This document shows positions 35,601-48,900 of a DNA stretch of 64,000 bases, in pieces. The translations under genes and the position numbers were made by a program. The notes beneath the pieces were generated by a model. That model made no database searches. It was not told the origin of the DNA and saw nothing but the letters and a program-made list of their open reading frames with translations. The number at the start of each line of letters is the position of its first letter. Positions within the stretch are counted from its first letter, which is position 1. Source of the DNA: Gigantopelta aegis. Taxonomy: Eukaryota; Mollusca; Gastropoda; Neomphalida; Peltospiridae. The stretch is from the NCBI RefSeq assembly GCF_016097555.1, contig NC_054704.1, positions 23,748,231-23,812,230 on the forward strand, read 5' to 3'.

Positions 35601-38600
35601 GATGAGGAAAGATTTGGGAATAGAATCAACATTCAAGGCGACTGCAAACTGGTGTTCAGGTTTTATGGAAAGGAACAATCTTGTTCTATGCCAGCGTACC
35701 CACATCGCACAAAAACTACCTGATGAAGTAGATAAGAAAATCCTGTCATTTCAACAGTTTGTTTTGAAGGAAAGAAAACGATTTGAGTTTCCAGTTGCAC
35801 AGATTGGCAATATGGACGAAACACCGATGAATTTCGACATGCCAGGAAACCGAACGATCGACACGAAGGGCACACACTCGGTACAAGTGAAAACCTGTGG
35901 AGCAGAGAAACAACACTTCACAGTAGTACTGGCCTGTATGGCGGATGGGACAAAATTAAAGCCCATGGTGATCTTCAAGAGAAAGACATTTCCAAAGGAT
36001 AAATTTCCTAAAGGCGTTATTATTGCGGTACAGGAAAAAGGGTGGATGAACGAGTCACTGGTGTTACAGTGGTTAGATGACGTGTGGATGGCCCGGTCCG
36101 GAGGTGCACGAGGCTGTCAGTCATTCCTGGTGTGGGATATGTTCCGTGCACACCTGTGCGAAGCCGTGAAAAAGAAATTGAAGGAGTTGAAAGTGAGGCA
36201 ATGTGTCATTCCTGGAGGCTGTACATCCTTGTTACAGCCACTTGACGTTAGCCTGAACAAGCCATTCAAAGCAAACGTGAGGAAGGAGTGGAATGACTGG
36301 ATGGTTGGATGGTTAACGGTGAGCAGAGTTACACCAAAAACGGAAGCAGACGGCGAGCACCTTTACCGGTTGTGGTTCAGTGGGTAAAAGATGCATGGGA
36401 AAAGATCCCTAGCGACATGATCGTCAGGAGCTTTCTAAAGACAGGAATCGCCAACAGCATGGACGGCACCGAAGACGACAGTTTATTCAACGACATGTGC
36501 GCAGACACCACCGTACGATCACTCCCAGAAGCAGAAGTGATCGAGAATGTTCGAGAAAATCAGCTGAATGATTTTTACGACGACACTGCAGACCAGGCTG
36601 TGTGGGACATTATCGAGGCCGATGATTCTGACAACGAGTTCAGCGGATTCACTGCTGACGATCTTCCCGAGTGAATGAACAGTGAATAAACCATGTGGAT
36701 TGTGCTACTTTGTAACATTAAATGAATTAGAAATGGACATAAAGTTTTAAAATGTAACCTATAAATGTTTACTGACATAAAGTATGGAAAAAAAAAATCC
36801 CTGGTTGTTGTTATTACTACTACTATTATTATTATTTCTGTTTAGGTATATTTCGCTATCTTGGTACTTATATTTTACGAGAAATAAATTAACCGGACAC
36901 CGTTTCTATAAATAGAAATCGGCTACTGCTTCCAGATAAGTTTGCTGTGACAAATGATGTTTGAAAGCAGATGTACTTTGTCATTTTGTAGACCACACAG
37001 ACATCTGATTTGGTTAGTTTTATATAGGGGGGGTCGGCTTATATACAAGGTCTATAATTTTAAAGCCGATTTGGAGGGTGAAACTAGGGGGTCGGCTAAT
37101 GCATGGAGTCGGCTAATACACAGCGATATACGGTAAGTGTGTTACATGTTTGTAGATTAACCAAATTATAATTTATTTTCGCTGGATGGAACTAGGGTGT
37201 GCGGCTTTAAAGGTATCGGATTTAAGTGACCTTTGGTCAAAAAGTGATTTTGTGTACTTTGTAATAAAAAATGTCATATACCGTATTTTCCCATGTATTA
37301 TGCGCACCGGTGTATAAAGCGCACCCCCCACTTTGAACGTTTATTCCAAGAAAAAAAACATAAACTACAATATAATGCGCACCGTTTTTTTAAACCACAA
37401 AATCGACAGTGAATGCAAGATGTACCGTTTTCCCCATCACCAAAATTAACAAAAAGCGAAAGAAGCGGTATATTCAAGAAACAAAACTTAAGTTAGGTAT
37501 TTGAGTACATAGACCTACATGTCACATTAAACAAAGGCTAGTACTTGCGTACTTACGTCACAGACTCACACGTGCATAAATCAAAACAGTTATATACCCC
37601 ATACACTGTAAATTACTAATAAATATATGAAAACAAAAATATAGCATATTACATTTCGTTCTCATGGCTAACGTGAATGCGCGAGATTTCTAAATTTATA
37701 ATAGTGTAGTGTATTTCCGGTTTGCCGGAAATGGCCGAATTAAATCTCGTGGAAATTAAAAATATTTATGGTCCCGTTTTGTCATTTTTGTGTACTTTTT
37801 GGCAAGGTATGGATACTTTTGTAGATTTATTTTGCATTTATTACAACCATCACAAGTGAAAAGCGATTTTTAAGAGGGTTTTGGCGTTTCGTTGTAATGA
37901 ACACTGTCAATAACCTGTAAAGTACCGTAAACTACCGATCGGCGATTTTTCATGGGTGATCGATGGACATTTTTAAAAGATATTTTTTCTATTGCTATGT
38001 ATAGTGCGCACCCCCATTTTTAACCTGTATTTTCTGGGAAAAAAGTGCGCATAATACACGGGAAAATACGGTAGTCATTACCATTTTGCAGAATTTGCTT
38101 GTTATTTATAAATAAATGTATGAAATTCAGAATGACCATTTGAAAATAAGGATCAGGATCCTCACAATGTGTCAGTTACATTAGTAAAATACCATGATAT
38201 ACCCTGTACAATCTAATATATTTTGTTAAATATTATGAAAGCTCACTTGATCAGATCTTCGAATGACATCCAAAAAACACCCTGCATTCCACCATGCACC
38301 ATTAAATCATTGCGGATTTTAGTGCTGACTGTCTGCCACTGGGGTGACTCATCCGACCAATCTCCTTTCCAGGAAAACCGACCCCATGGATTCCGTAATC
38401 TGACCAACCTAAATACATTAAAAATGATAATGAATGTAGAACAAAACCAATAAAAACACTGCAATATGATAACAAATTACAAAAATTAGTCTTGAAATCC
38501 ATTTCCTTTGATTTGACCCCAAAATAAATATAAAATGTTGTCCTTTTTATTAGAAAAAATAGCATTTTGAAGTAAAATAAATCTAAACTTTGAAGAAATA

Positions 38601-39859
38601 TATTACAAAAGGATAAAAAAGAAATAATTACTTTTTCTTTTTTTTACATTAGATAATGTGAATTACATTATTTTTTCAGGCTATAAAGTACATCATAATA
38701 AATGATCAATATATTAGGAAGAACAAAATTTAAAGTTTTCTTACTTATTGCCTTCAACATCTGCCACGTTAAGAATGGAGTATGCGTGTCGCGGGCGGAG
38801 TCCGACAGATTGATAATACTGTTCGTCAATCGTCATATTTCCACCACCACACGAAGCTCCCATCAGAAATCTGAAACAGGTAAGATACACATTTTCACTG
38901 TTTTATCATTGATGCTTTCCATCTCATTTTTTACAGTATTTCAAAAACAGTCTTTTAAATTGGATTCCACATTTTCAAGAACGATTTTATACATGCATGC
39001 AAATTGTAAGCTTTTGTCCATGTTTGTCTTCTGCAACCTGCTATAACCGTAAATAAAATGTGTTGAGTGCGTTGTTAAATAAAAAGTAAAGTAAAGTTTG
39101 TTTTATTTAATGACTCCACTAGAGCACATTGATATTTTATCTTATCATCAGCTATTGGACGTCAAACATATGGTCATTCTGACACTCTTTTTTAGAGGAA
39201 ACCCGCTGTAACCACATAGGCTACTCTTTTATGACAGGCAGCAAGGGATCTTTTATTTGCGCTTCCCACAGGCAGGATAGCACAGACCATGGCCTTTGTT
39301 GAACCAGTTATGGATCACTGGTCGGTGCAAGTGGTTTACATCTACCCATTGAGCCTTGCGGAGCACTCACTTAGGGTTTGGAGTCGGTATCTGGATTAAA
39401 AATCCCATGCCTCGACTGAGATCCGAACCCAGTACCTACCAGCCTGTAGACCGATGGCCTAACCACGACGCCACCGAGGCCGGTCGACAAATAAAACATT
39501 TCCTTTCTTCTGCATTGCTGCTGAGAAAAAGTTGTACTATAAGTCTAAAAAGAAGTCTAATTTCTAGAACTGCATCTCAATTTCTAGCATTTGCTTCTAA
39601 GTTAGAATTTAAACAGCTTGTTTCAGATAATTCACTGTAGTCTCACCCGAACAATGATTGAACTGTTTGGAGAAACATAAATGTCCATGATCTTTAGACT
39701 TACCCATGGTCTTTGGAACTTAAAAGCTTGGTCCATATCATATCTGGTTCAATTTGTGTCTTTCTTGCTTCATTGCCTGAAGAAATAACCATCGAGAACA
39801 ATATAAATTAGTTTGCCAAGTGTGACAGCTACTGCTAAATTTAATGTTTCTTTCTTATT

Positions 39860-39904
<45 letters not shown>

Positions 39905-42900
39905 AAGAAGTTAAATGTTTTCACAAAACATACAAATATATTGTCTAAGTTATTGCTGTTAGTGAGATGACACTTAAAAAGTTAATTTTTTAGGAACTAT
40001 TATTGTACATATAATATGATGACCGTAAATTATATATATTATCAAAGGGACTTTTCTGAGTTTGTAGCTACTTTAAAAAGATTTTTTAAAATAAAATATT
40101 TTGAAATTATTAAAATTACAATTTACTTACAATTTTTTTTTTTAGAATATGAATATATCTACAGTGTTTCCGCCAGAAATAAATTTTTGGATTCGGTGCT
40201 ATGGAGTTGAATGGGCCTCACCCAGAAAGAAAATGGGTTCAATTTAGTGTTAGGGTTAAGAAAAGTATAGAGTAATGATAAGAGTAATTAATATTTTTTT
40301 TAAAGTTAACTTAAAATAATAAAATCTGCCAAAAAAATTGAGTATGGTGCCATAGCTGTTTTACCCGCTGGCAGAAACCCTGGTCTATATCCAATGCATT
40401 TCAGGACATCATATGTTTTGTAGTATCTCAATATAAATTTTTGTCTAAAATAATGTTGTACATACAAATTTATTATTTAAAATAAATTTAATCGCCTTTT
40501 CCAACTAAAACTTATGTATGGCCCTACACTTATAGTTAACTTGTGCATCACAGACAAGCCAATTACAGGTTAATTTGTATGTCACAGAGTGATCAATTTG
40601 ACCATGTTTTTTTTTTTTCATTGGATGGTATGGCATTGGTGATCTGGTCATCACCTAGCAGCAGCCAGTCGTATGTCTTTAAAATGTTATTGCACGTATG
40701 TGTGTTAACACTATATGTGTTATAAAAAATAACAAATGATGTTCTCACCAACATCAGGTTGGTTCTCACCAACATCAGGTAAGAAAAGGTTTTAAAAAAA
40801 AGGAAAAAGCAGGATGTGTCTTTATTTTGTTGAGGAGAACAAAGATTTGCTAAGGCTAAAGACTCAGGATAGTCCATTAAATCTTCCAAGAACAGATTGA
40901 AAAATATTTTTATCATGAACATACAATCATCAAAAATTAATTGAAACTGTCAGAAATACACAAATTAAATGTATTAAGCTAATGATAGAAAATTAACTAA
41001 TGCCTAACCAAATTTTTTTTTGCTTAATTTGTTTTTGTCATATGACAATTCTTCATTAAAAGAATAACACTGCTATTGTTTACATGAAGTTCTTTAAAAT
41101 AATTTAAGTTTAAACAATAACATATGCTCGCATCATTCCTACTAGTCATTAATCACTTCTACTAGTCATTAATCATTCCTACTAGTCAATAATCACTCCC
41201 ACTAGTCAATATATAATCACTCCCACTAGTCAATAATCATTCCTACTAGTCAATAATCACTCCGACTAGACATTAATCACTCCTACTAGTCATTAATCAC
41301 TCCTACTAGTCATTAATCACTCCTACTAGTCATTAATCACTCCTACTAGTCATTAATCACTCCCACTAGTCAATAATCACTCCCACTAGTCATTAATCAC
41401 TCCCACTCGTCAATAATCACTCCCACTAGACATTCATCACTCCCACTAGTCATTAATCACTCCCACTAGTCAATAATCACTCCCACTAGTCATTAATCAC
41501 TCCCACTAGTCAATAATCACTCCCAGTAGTCAATAATCACTCCCACTAGTCATTAATCACTCCCACTAGTCAATAATCACTCCCACTAGTCAATAATCAC
41601 TCCCACTAGTCAGTAATCACTCCCCCACTCACTCCCACTAGTCAGTAATCACTCCCACTAGTCAATAATCACTCCCACTAGTCATAATCACTCCCACTAG
41701 TCATTAATCACTCCCACTAGTCAATAATCACTCCCACTAGTCATTAATCACTCCCACTAGTCAGTAATCACTCCCAGTAGTCAATAATCACTCCCACTAG
41801 TCATTAATCACTCCCACTAGTCAGTAATCACTCCCAGTAGTCAGTAATCACTCCTACTAGTCAATAACAGACGAAACACCCGATTTACCTTGAAGAGCGA
41901 CACTCTCGCATGGAGCACCAGTTAGAGTAGCAAGACCTTCAATACATTTACCAGCAACCAGCGCCTCATAACAGCCATGTAGTTTAGCCATAGCCTTCTC
42001 TATCAGAGGAACCCACAGTTGTCTCCTCTTGGCCTTAAAGGAGAGGACAATTAAGGCATTTGGCCTGGTATGCATATTTAACGATATATAATGCACATTA
42101 TTGCTTAATATCAACACGTATAATCGTATAGTTAATTAATAAAACGGTTAAATGTGACGGCTATTATATATAACGGGCGCAGCCATTTTGTACCATCTCA
42201 GTGAGTACGCCCTCTGGCGAGCTGGTGGTTACGTAATGCTTAACGCGTCACATCAGGAATGAGCCTTAGAACTAGAGAAACACAATCTACCTGGTTTTTG
42301 CGGGATGATAAATAGTCATACATTGCAATGTTCTGTAATAATACACATCCCAGTAAGCCAGTAATAAGTATATCCAGTACTATATATATATTATTATTCA
42401 ATACAAAATAAAATACCATTGTCAAAGCGGCTACACAACAAGTCGAAACAATTAACAATGTTTTGCCCATGCATTAACCTACGTACTGAAATGATACACG
42501 GAGTGCTTTCTTAGTTAATTGGTCTATGCTGTTAGTTGCTTCTACCTGTAATTCCTGATTGGCAGGTGTGTATGTGATTGGTAACCAGACGAGCCAGTTA
42601 ATTGACGCTGTCTAGACACAAAAATACATACCGGTATTGTGGAATATTACCTGTCGCCCCTAAAATTGTAATGGACATGGTTTATTACTGTATTGATTAA
42701 GTAGACTTTTCCATCTAAAACCACAGAACTGACCAATTACGTAGTCCCAAAGAAAAAAAATCATCACTTGGGTATCGTGGGTTGTCGTTTTTGCTCCAAC
42801 GTAGCATATCAATAGGCCTAATAGTGTACATTTTTCCTTTGGATTATTAACAGAGAAAAATACTATAACCCCATTTTGTTCCGTTAATGCAACTTGAAAT

Positions 42901-45900
42901 ATATTTAGTTAAATAGTTTATTATATTATTGCGTCATTTATGCTGTTTTACAAGTCAGGTTGATCAAAGAGAAGCGCCTTGTCGAAAATTACTGCTTTTG
43001 TTTACATTGTACATACAGGAGATGGTCAGGAGCTGACATCACTTCGCCCCAAGCTATCCCACCGGACGTCACAAAAACGAAACAAAATGGCTGCCCCCAG
43101 TTAGCAGGAATAATCATGGTTTTTTATTAACTCTAAAATTACGCATTTTTAATTTGCTAAAGTGTCAGTATGTGTTGGTGGTCCGGGTATGCATCTTTCC
43201 AACACATAAGGCTCTTGTTGGAGTTGACCCTACCTTTAAAGAAATGAAAAACGTTCTTAAAGGTTTTGTTTAACCACACAAGGCTTGAACCTGCTGAAAT
43301 TTTGAAATGTGTTTGCCATAGATAAAATGCTTACCGACGGCAATTTTGAGCCTGCCAAAGGCAATTGTAAATCAGTAACTTTTGCAACAAATATAAAAAC
43401 CAAATATATTTCATTCAATCAACAGCAATAATTTGTATCCGTCGACAAAAAACTGCCATTGGTGAAGCTCCTGATCGACGGCAAATCATATTGCAACTAC
43501 GGTAATTGCCATCAGTGCCGCTGTTAAGTTCAAGACCCGAGAGAAAACCTGCTACATTTTTCCATTAACAGCAAGGGACATTTTATATATAAATGTTATG
43601 CAAGTGAAATCCCATTTATAATAGTTTAGTTACTGGCATCTCCAAGAACTAAACACATGTCTATATACCATTCAGACAATTCGATAGAATGTAACTATGT
43701 CCATGAAGCAATCCATATAAACTTACACTTTAAAGCCTTTTTATTTTTGCATGTTATTTGGGGGTTTTATTTTCATGTCATTTTATTATTTTCACTTTTT
43801 TTTAATACTCGAAAATAAAACAATTCATGAAAATAGATTCTATATAAAAAAAACATAAACATGCAATCACAAAGCTATTAAACCATTACAACAATGCACT
43901 ATTATGTCAAGGAATAAAGAATGTGGTGTGATGTACCAACCTGTGAAAATACAAGCACGCCTTGCTCGGTGCAGGGAAAATGATCATCTATCAACACAAC
44001 TTTCCACTTGCCATCGTGACACAGACGGACCTGGTACGCTCCCTCAGGACAAACGTCCTTTGTCAGAATGATTCTTTCCACAAGGCTTGGCCTCTCAGCC
44101 AACACAGCAAGAGAGCTCAGAAACCTGGAGTTAAATATGTATAACAATATTATAGGTATTTATTTTAACATACATGAATATAATATTTAGTAATGTTATA
44201 CATAACTACTCACACAGTAATTTAACAAAGAATAAAACTGTAAAGTATTTGATTTAAAACATTACAGAATATATAGATTTTTCCTGTAAAATAATGACAT
44301 CTTTATAGTAAATGTTTGTCTTGTTGAAAAACCACAAAAATCTAAATACCTACTAAATTGATTGAAAAAATACATAGTATACTGTACATACTCATGGAAG
44401 GAAATTTTTATTTAACGATGCAATCAACACATTTTATTTACGGTTATATGGCATCAGACATGGTTAAGGACCACGCAGATATTGAGAGAGGAAACCTGCT
44501 GTCGCCACTTCATCAGCTACTCTTTTTGATTAGCAGCAATGGATCTTTTATATGCACCATCCCACAGGCAGGATAGTACATACCACGGCATTTGTTACAT
44601 CAGTTGTGGAGCACTAGCTGGAACGAGAAATAGCCAATTGGGTCCACCGATGGGGATTGATCCTAGATCAACTGTGCATCAAGCGAACGCTTTACCACTG
44701 GGCTACGTCCTGCCCACTAGTGTACATACATACACACACCATGTCAATGTTTGCTACAAAAGGTTAGAGATCACTCATGATACTCTGCACTCGCATGGAC
44801 AATTTTAAGAAAACTGCCAAATGATCGGCTTGCAATAATATTTTAAATAATGTTTATTTGAAATTCTGCTATAGCTCGCCTATAAACTGTGAAAGTGATT
44901 TTCAGCTGGCCTTGATTTGCTCACGGTGAAGACTGTCAGACTGAGCTTTGGCCTCTGGCATCACATACAGAAAAAATTTATGTGCTACAGACTCCTGGCT
45001 ATGTGAATGTTAGTACAATGCACCAGTGTTCGAAATAAGCACTTGTTTGTTTGTTCTGACAAGTAAAAATGTGCTTAGACAAACAAATTTTATCTCCATG
45101 GTTGTCAATACAGTTTCACTTTTGAGCAGTACAAAACATCGTCCTTGCACTTGAATGAAACAAACCATTTATTTTGACAAGTGTAAATATTGGCGGACAA
45201 GTAGATTTCGAGATGCACTTGTCCGGTGGACTAGTAAACAGTTTTGCTTATTTCTATCAATATGGTTATCTTCCGTTACTTAATGTGACTGTATATCATA
45301 CTTCTATCATGCATTCTTTTAAAATCTTTTATGATTACAGGGTATGCACTTTACGGTTGCCTATCACCCATGGTGAGTCAAAACCTCATCACGTGTCGCC
45401 CGCTTGGCGACCAAAAATTTCCGCATATTGTATTATGTATCAAAACGCAAATAACTAATGTTTGTAAGAGATCGGCAAGTTATTTTTTATTTATTGTTTT
45501 CAGTCAGTTATCGAACAGTCTAAAACCATTCGGAATGCCTCGGTCGGTTTTGATTATGTATTCGGAAAACCTCAGCCACGTAACTGTATTCGTAGGTTCA
45601 ATCGGAACACCTCGGCCATGTCCATCTTTACTTTCCATTTAGTTACAATCGAAACAACTCGTCACATTTCGCTACCGTATGTTTCGCAAACAGATTTTGT
45701 TTACGAGCCCGAGGTTTTCCGAAGATACATTGTGTTGGAACGTTTTCGTTTCTTACGGCGGAATATACCAAGTCTACTATACCAAACACCCAATCGTCAC
45801 TGCCAACGATGTCAACAGCAGCTATCATTGCCTGTGCATGTACAAGTGTTAAATAGGAATGCTGGTCAACTCGCCCTAAAGCCAACTCGCCTGAGTGTTC

Positions 45901-48900
45901 GGACAACTCACCTCAAACTTTACTGTCCATAAATAATTATGACAAAATAAAAAATCGACGTCTACAAATTTTGTGTCATTTTATTTATTAATATTACTGC
46001 AGTGAAACTCCGCTATTACCACCGCTTATTAAATGGTTTTATATTGGGGAGGTCTTAATATCGGATAAATAATCTATTATAATGAACTGTCAAGCCTAAT
46101 TTAACGTTTGTGAGTTTGTCCCTTATGTCCTTAAAGGAATGATCAGGCAAGGCTTTTGGACTCCCGACTGGTGTGCATATTTAACAATATTTAATGCACA
46201 TCAGCTTAAAATGTTGGTATATTAATTTTCAAAATATCAACGATACGAGTTGACTAAACAGTGTGGGGCGAGTTGACCAACTTGGGGGCGAGTTGGTTTT
46301 CGGCCGAGTTGACCTGCTCCCGTTAAATAGTGATAATTATGCCTTTAACTTGTGTTGTATGTTTATTTCTGTAGTGGATGTGATTGTTTGTATAGATTAC
46401 TACCAGCTTAGTATTTAGTTTTTAATTCCTCGTCATAGGGTCATAAAAGCACCTTATTCATTCCAAGACCTGACTGGTAAAACATTCCAGATGTTTGACT
46501 GTGTGGGTCCCGTGACAACATAATAATTAGAATTTAATTACAACAGTTTGTAATAAAACAAAAACAAGTTCTGTTTCCTTCTTTTGTGTTGTTATTATTG
46601 TTTGTATGATATGATAACATGTTTTTAAAGTGCAATTTAAGTAAGTTCTTTTTTAAAACGAAATTCGGTCGCGGGCCATTCAAAAGTTGTATGGGCGAGT
46701 CAAAGTGTTGCTGTGAGTGGCCCGAATGGCCAGTCAAAAAATATCCCAAGTGCATACCCTGTGATTATATGTACTAGTATATATACGTACATACATACAT
46801 ACATACATACAAGCATATAATTTGAGTAAAAAACCCCAGATAAAACTCATTTAACTAAGCATACCAACAGTTTCCTAAAGTTCCTTGTGATATGTCTTCT
46901 GGCATCGGTGTTCGGTACACAACCCATGGCTGTCGAGACTCGCCCATGCTCGAGTCACCAACTTTTATTTGGTTTGCTCGCAACCAGCGGATTGGCGAAG
47001 AATAAAAAGGTTTCTTTGGATCATTGAACAGAGACTTTGGCGATGGTGGAAATGAATCATCTATGAAGACTATATTGTTCTGAAAAATTAGTGTTAGATC
47101 ACATACAATGTATTAACAATTCAAATTAAGATACACAGATTAGCATCTTTTTAATTTAAAATAGTATATATTAAAGCTATCAGTAAATCATCAAAGTCCT
47201 TCTGGGGCTTTTCTCACAATGATTAAATCATGATGATGCATAAAAATTGTACATTTTCATCACCAAATTAATACATTAAATGAAATTACCTATATATATA
47301 TATATATTTTGTGACAATGTAATTGTATTTATAAAGCATTGTTTTAAAACAATTTATTAAAAAACAAATATGGGGAATAAACAAATCAAACCCTCAAGTG
47401 AATAATAAAAGTATGGTACAGCCTGAAATTCGACTGCCATTTATCTGTTTCTGTAACTTATTTCTTTTTTTCTTTTCTTTTTTTTACAATGTGTTTAAAG
47501 TAACAACCAACCTACTGACCCACAAACCAATTTTCAGGATAACCTCTGGCTCATTCATGTTTTTCTAAATATTTTAGGTACTATAAACTGTGGGGCAATC
47601 AAAAATGATGATTTAAGCATGAAATTTGTAAGTTATGTGTAAGTTAACAGTCAAAAAAGAAATTACAGCTAATATAACAGGAAATAAAGTATAATTAAAC
47701 TGGATTAATATTGTGACATGTGAATTTGAATAAATGTAATGTGTGGTAATAAATTTCACAACAAACAATACCAAATTATACACACACATTCCCTCTTCCA
47801 AAGTTTACTGCAGATTAAATATTTTACACTAAATAACTACTAAACAAAGGTCAGCGCCGTTAAAATTTCCACTAAGCTCACCTGTTTACAAAATGCTGTG
47901 ATGGACTGCCACTGGTCCTGAGCCTCCCTCTCCTCCAGTCGCCTCATGTCCTCCATCAAACAACTCTCCTGACGTTGCAGAGTTCCAGGCAGTGCCGTCA
48001 CCGGAGGCTTTGGCCGAGGTGGTTTCAACTTCGACGTGTTGCACATCTTACACTGTTTCGTGGCATTGTCGTTATTGTATGTGCAAATGGAACACTTCCA
48101 TACACCGGCTTTCGCAGGCTGTCTGGGCGATGAGTCAGAGGATGTTCCTTCTCTTTCCACGCCACAGACTTTACATTTGGTTCTGTCGTTGTCGTTTAAA
48201 AATGTACACTGTAAGCAAGTCCACTGCAGTTCGGTGTGCCCAGATGTCTTTGAGCCACCGCACATGAAGCAAACGTTATGGTGAGTAGAATTCTCGTATG
48301 TACAGACATCGCACGCCCACACATCACCTCCTGGGCTGATAGACGTTTTGGGGCCAGTCTGCGACACATCAGTTGGAGACTTGTGAAAATACTTGACGGA
48401 ATCTTGTATAAATTCTATTGGAGTCATGGGAGCAGTACTTCTCTGTTCCCTGGGAGTGCCACACATATCACAGTCCTTCATCCAGGATGGATTGCAGGAG
48501 TAGCTACAGCTCCGACATGTCCACTCGGACTCATCAGACTGAACTGAAGATGATGCTGCTGCTGCTGCTGACCCAGTAGTCTTCTGATTGCCTGAAGAAT
48601 TTGATGCTGCAGTACCAACACTGCTCTGACTAACTGAAGAGGATGCTGCAGCCATGCCAGCAGCAGCTTTACCACCCGAAGAGGTTGAAGATTTTGAATC
48701 CGATGCTGTCTGGGATGTCTTCTTGCCAACCTTGGCTGCAGTAGGATTTACAGCTGGCTGCATTGGTGCCTGAGATCTGGTCAATTCTTCTTGACCATCT
48801 GGCTCTCCTCGCCTCAGTGATGGAAGGACCGGATCCACATCCATCAATTCTGGAACGCAGGTGGGAACTCTGGACACTCTGTGTGCCTCACACATGCTGC

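Larger units (their letters stand above)
33142..37206. mobile_element. TTAA-flanked non-autonomous DNA transposon hosting two further transposons
   Basis: TTAA at 33138-33141 precedes agggacacaccctagtt, and aactagggtgtgcggct precedes TTAA at 37207-37210: inverted ends of one element. About 825 bp remain once the inserts at 33444-34078 and 34530-37133 are discounted. TTAA target sites point to the piggyBac/Kolobok group. No transposase of its own is seen. Confidence 0.8.

Noticed and set aside
41128-41867. CRISPR-like array
   Set aside because: Units of 20 bp are contiguous with no unique spacers, in an animal intron; it is a minisatellite.
45618-45932. 104-codon frame with basic residues
   Set aside because: Inside a non-autonomous transposon, no domain, overlapping frames on the other strand are equally long.
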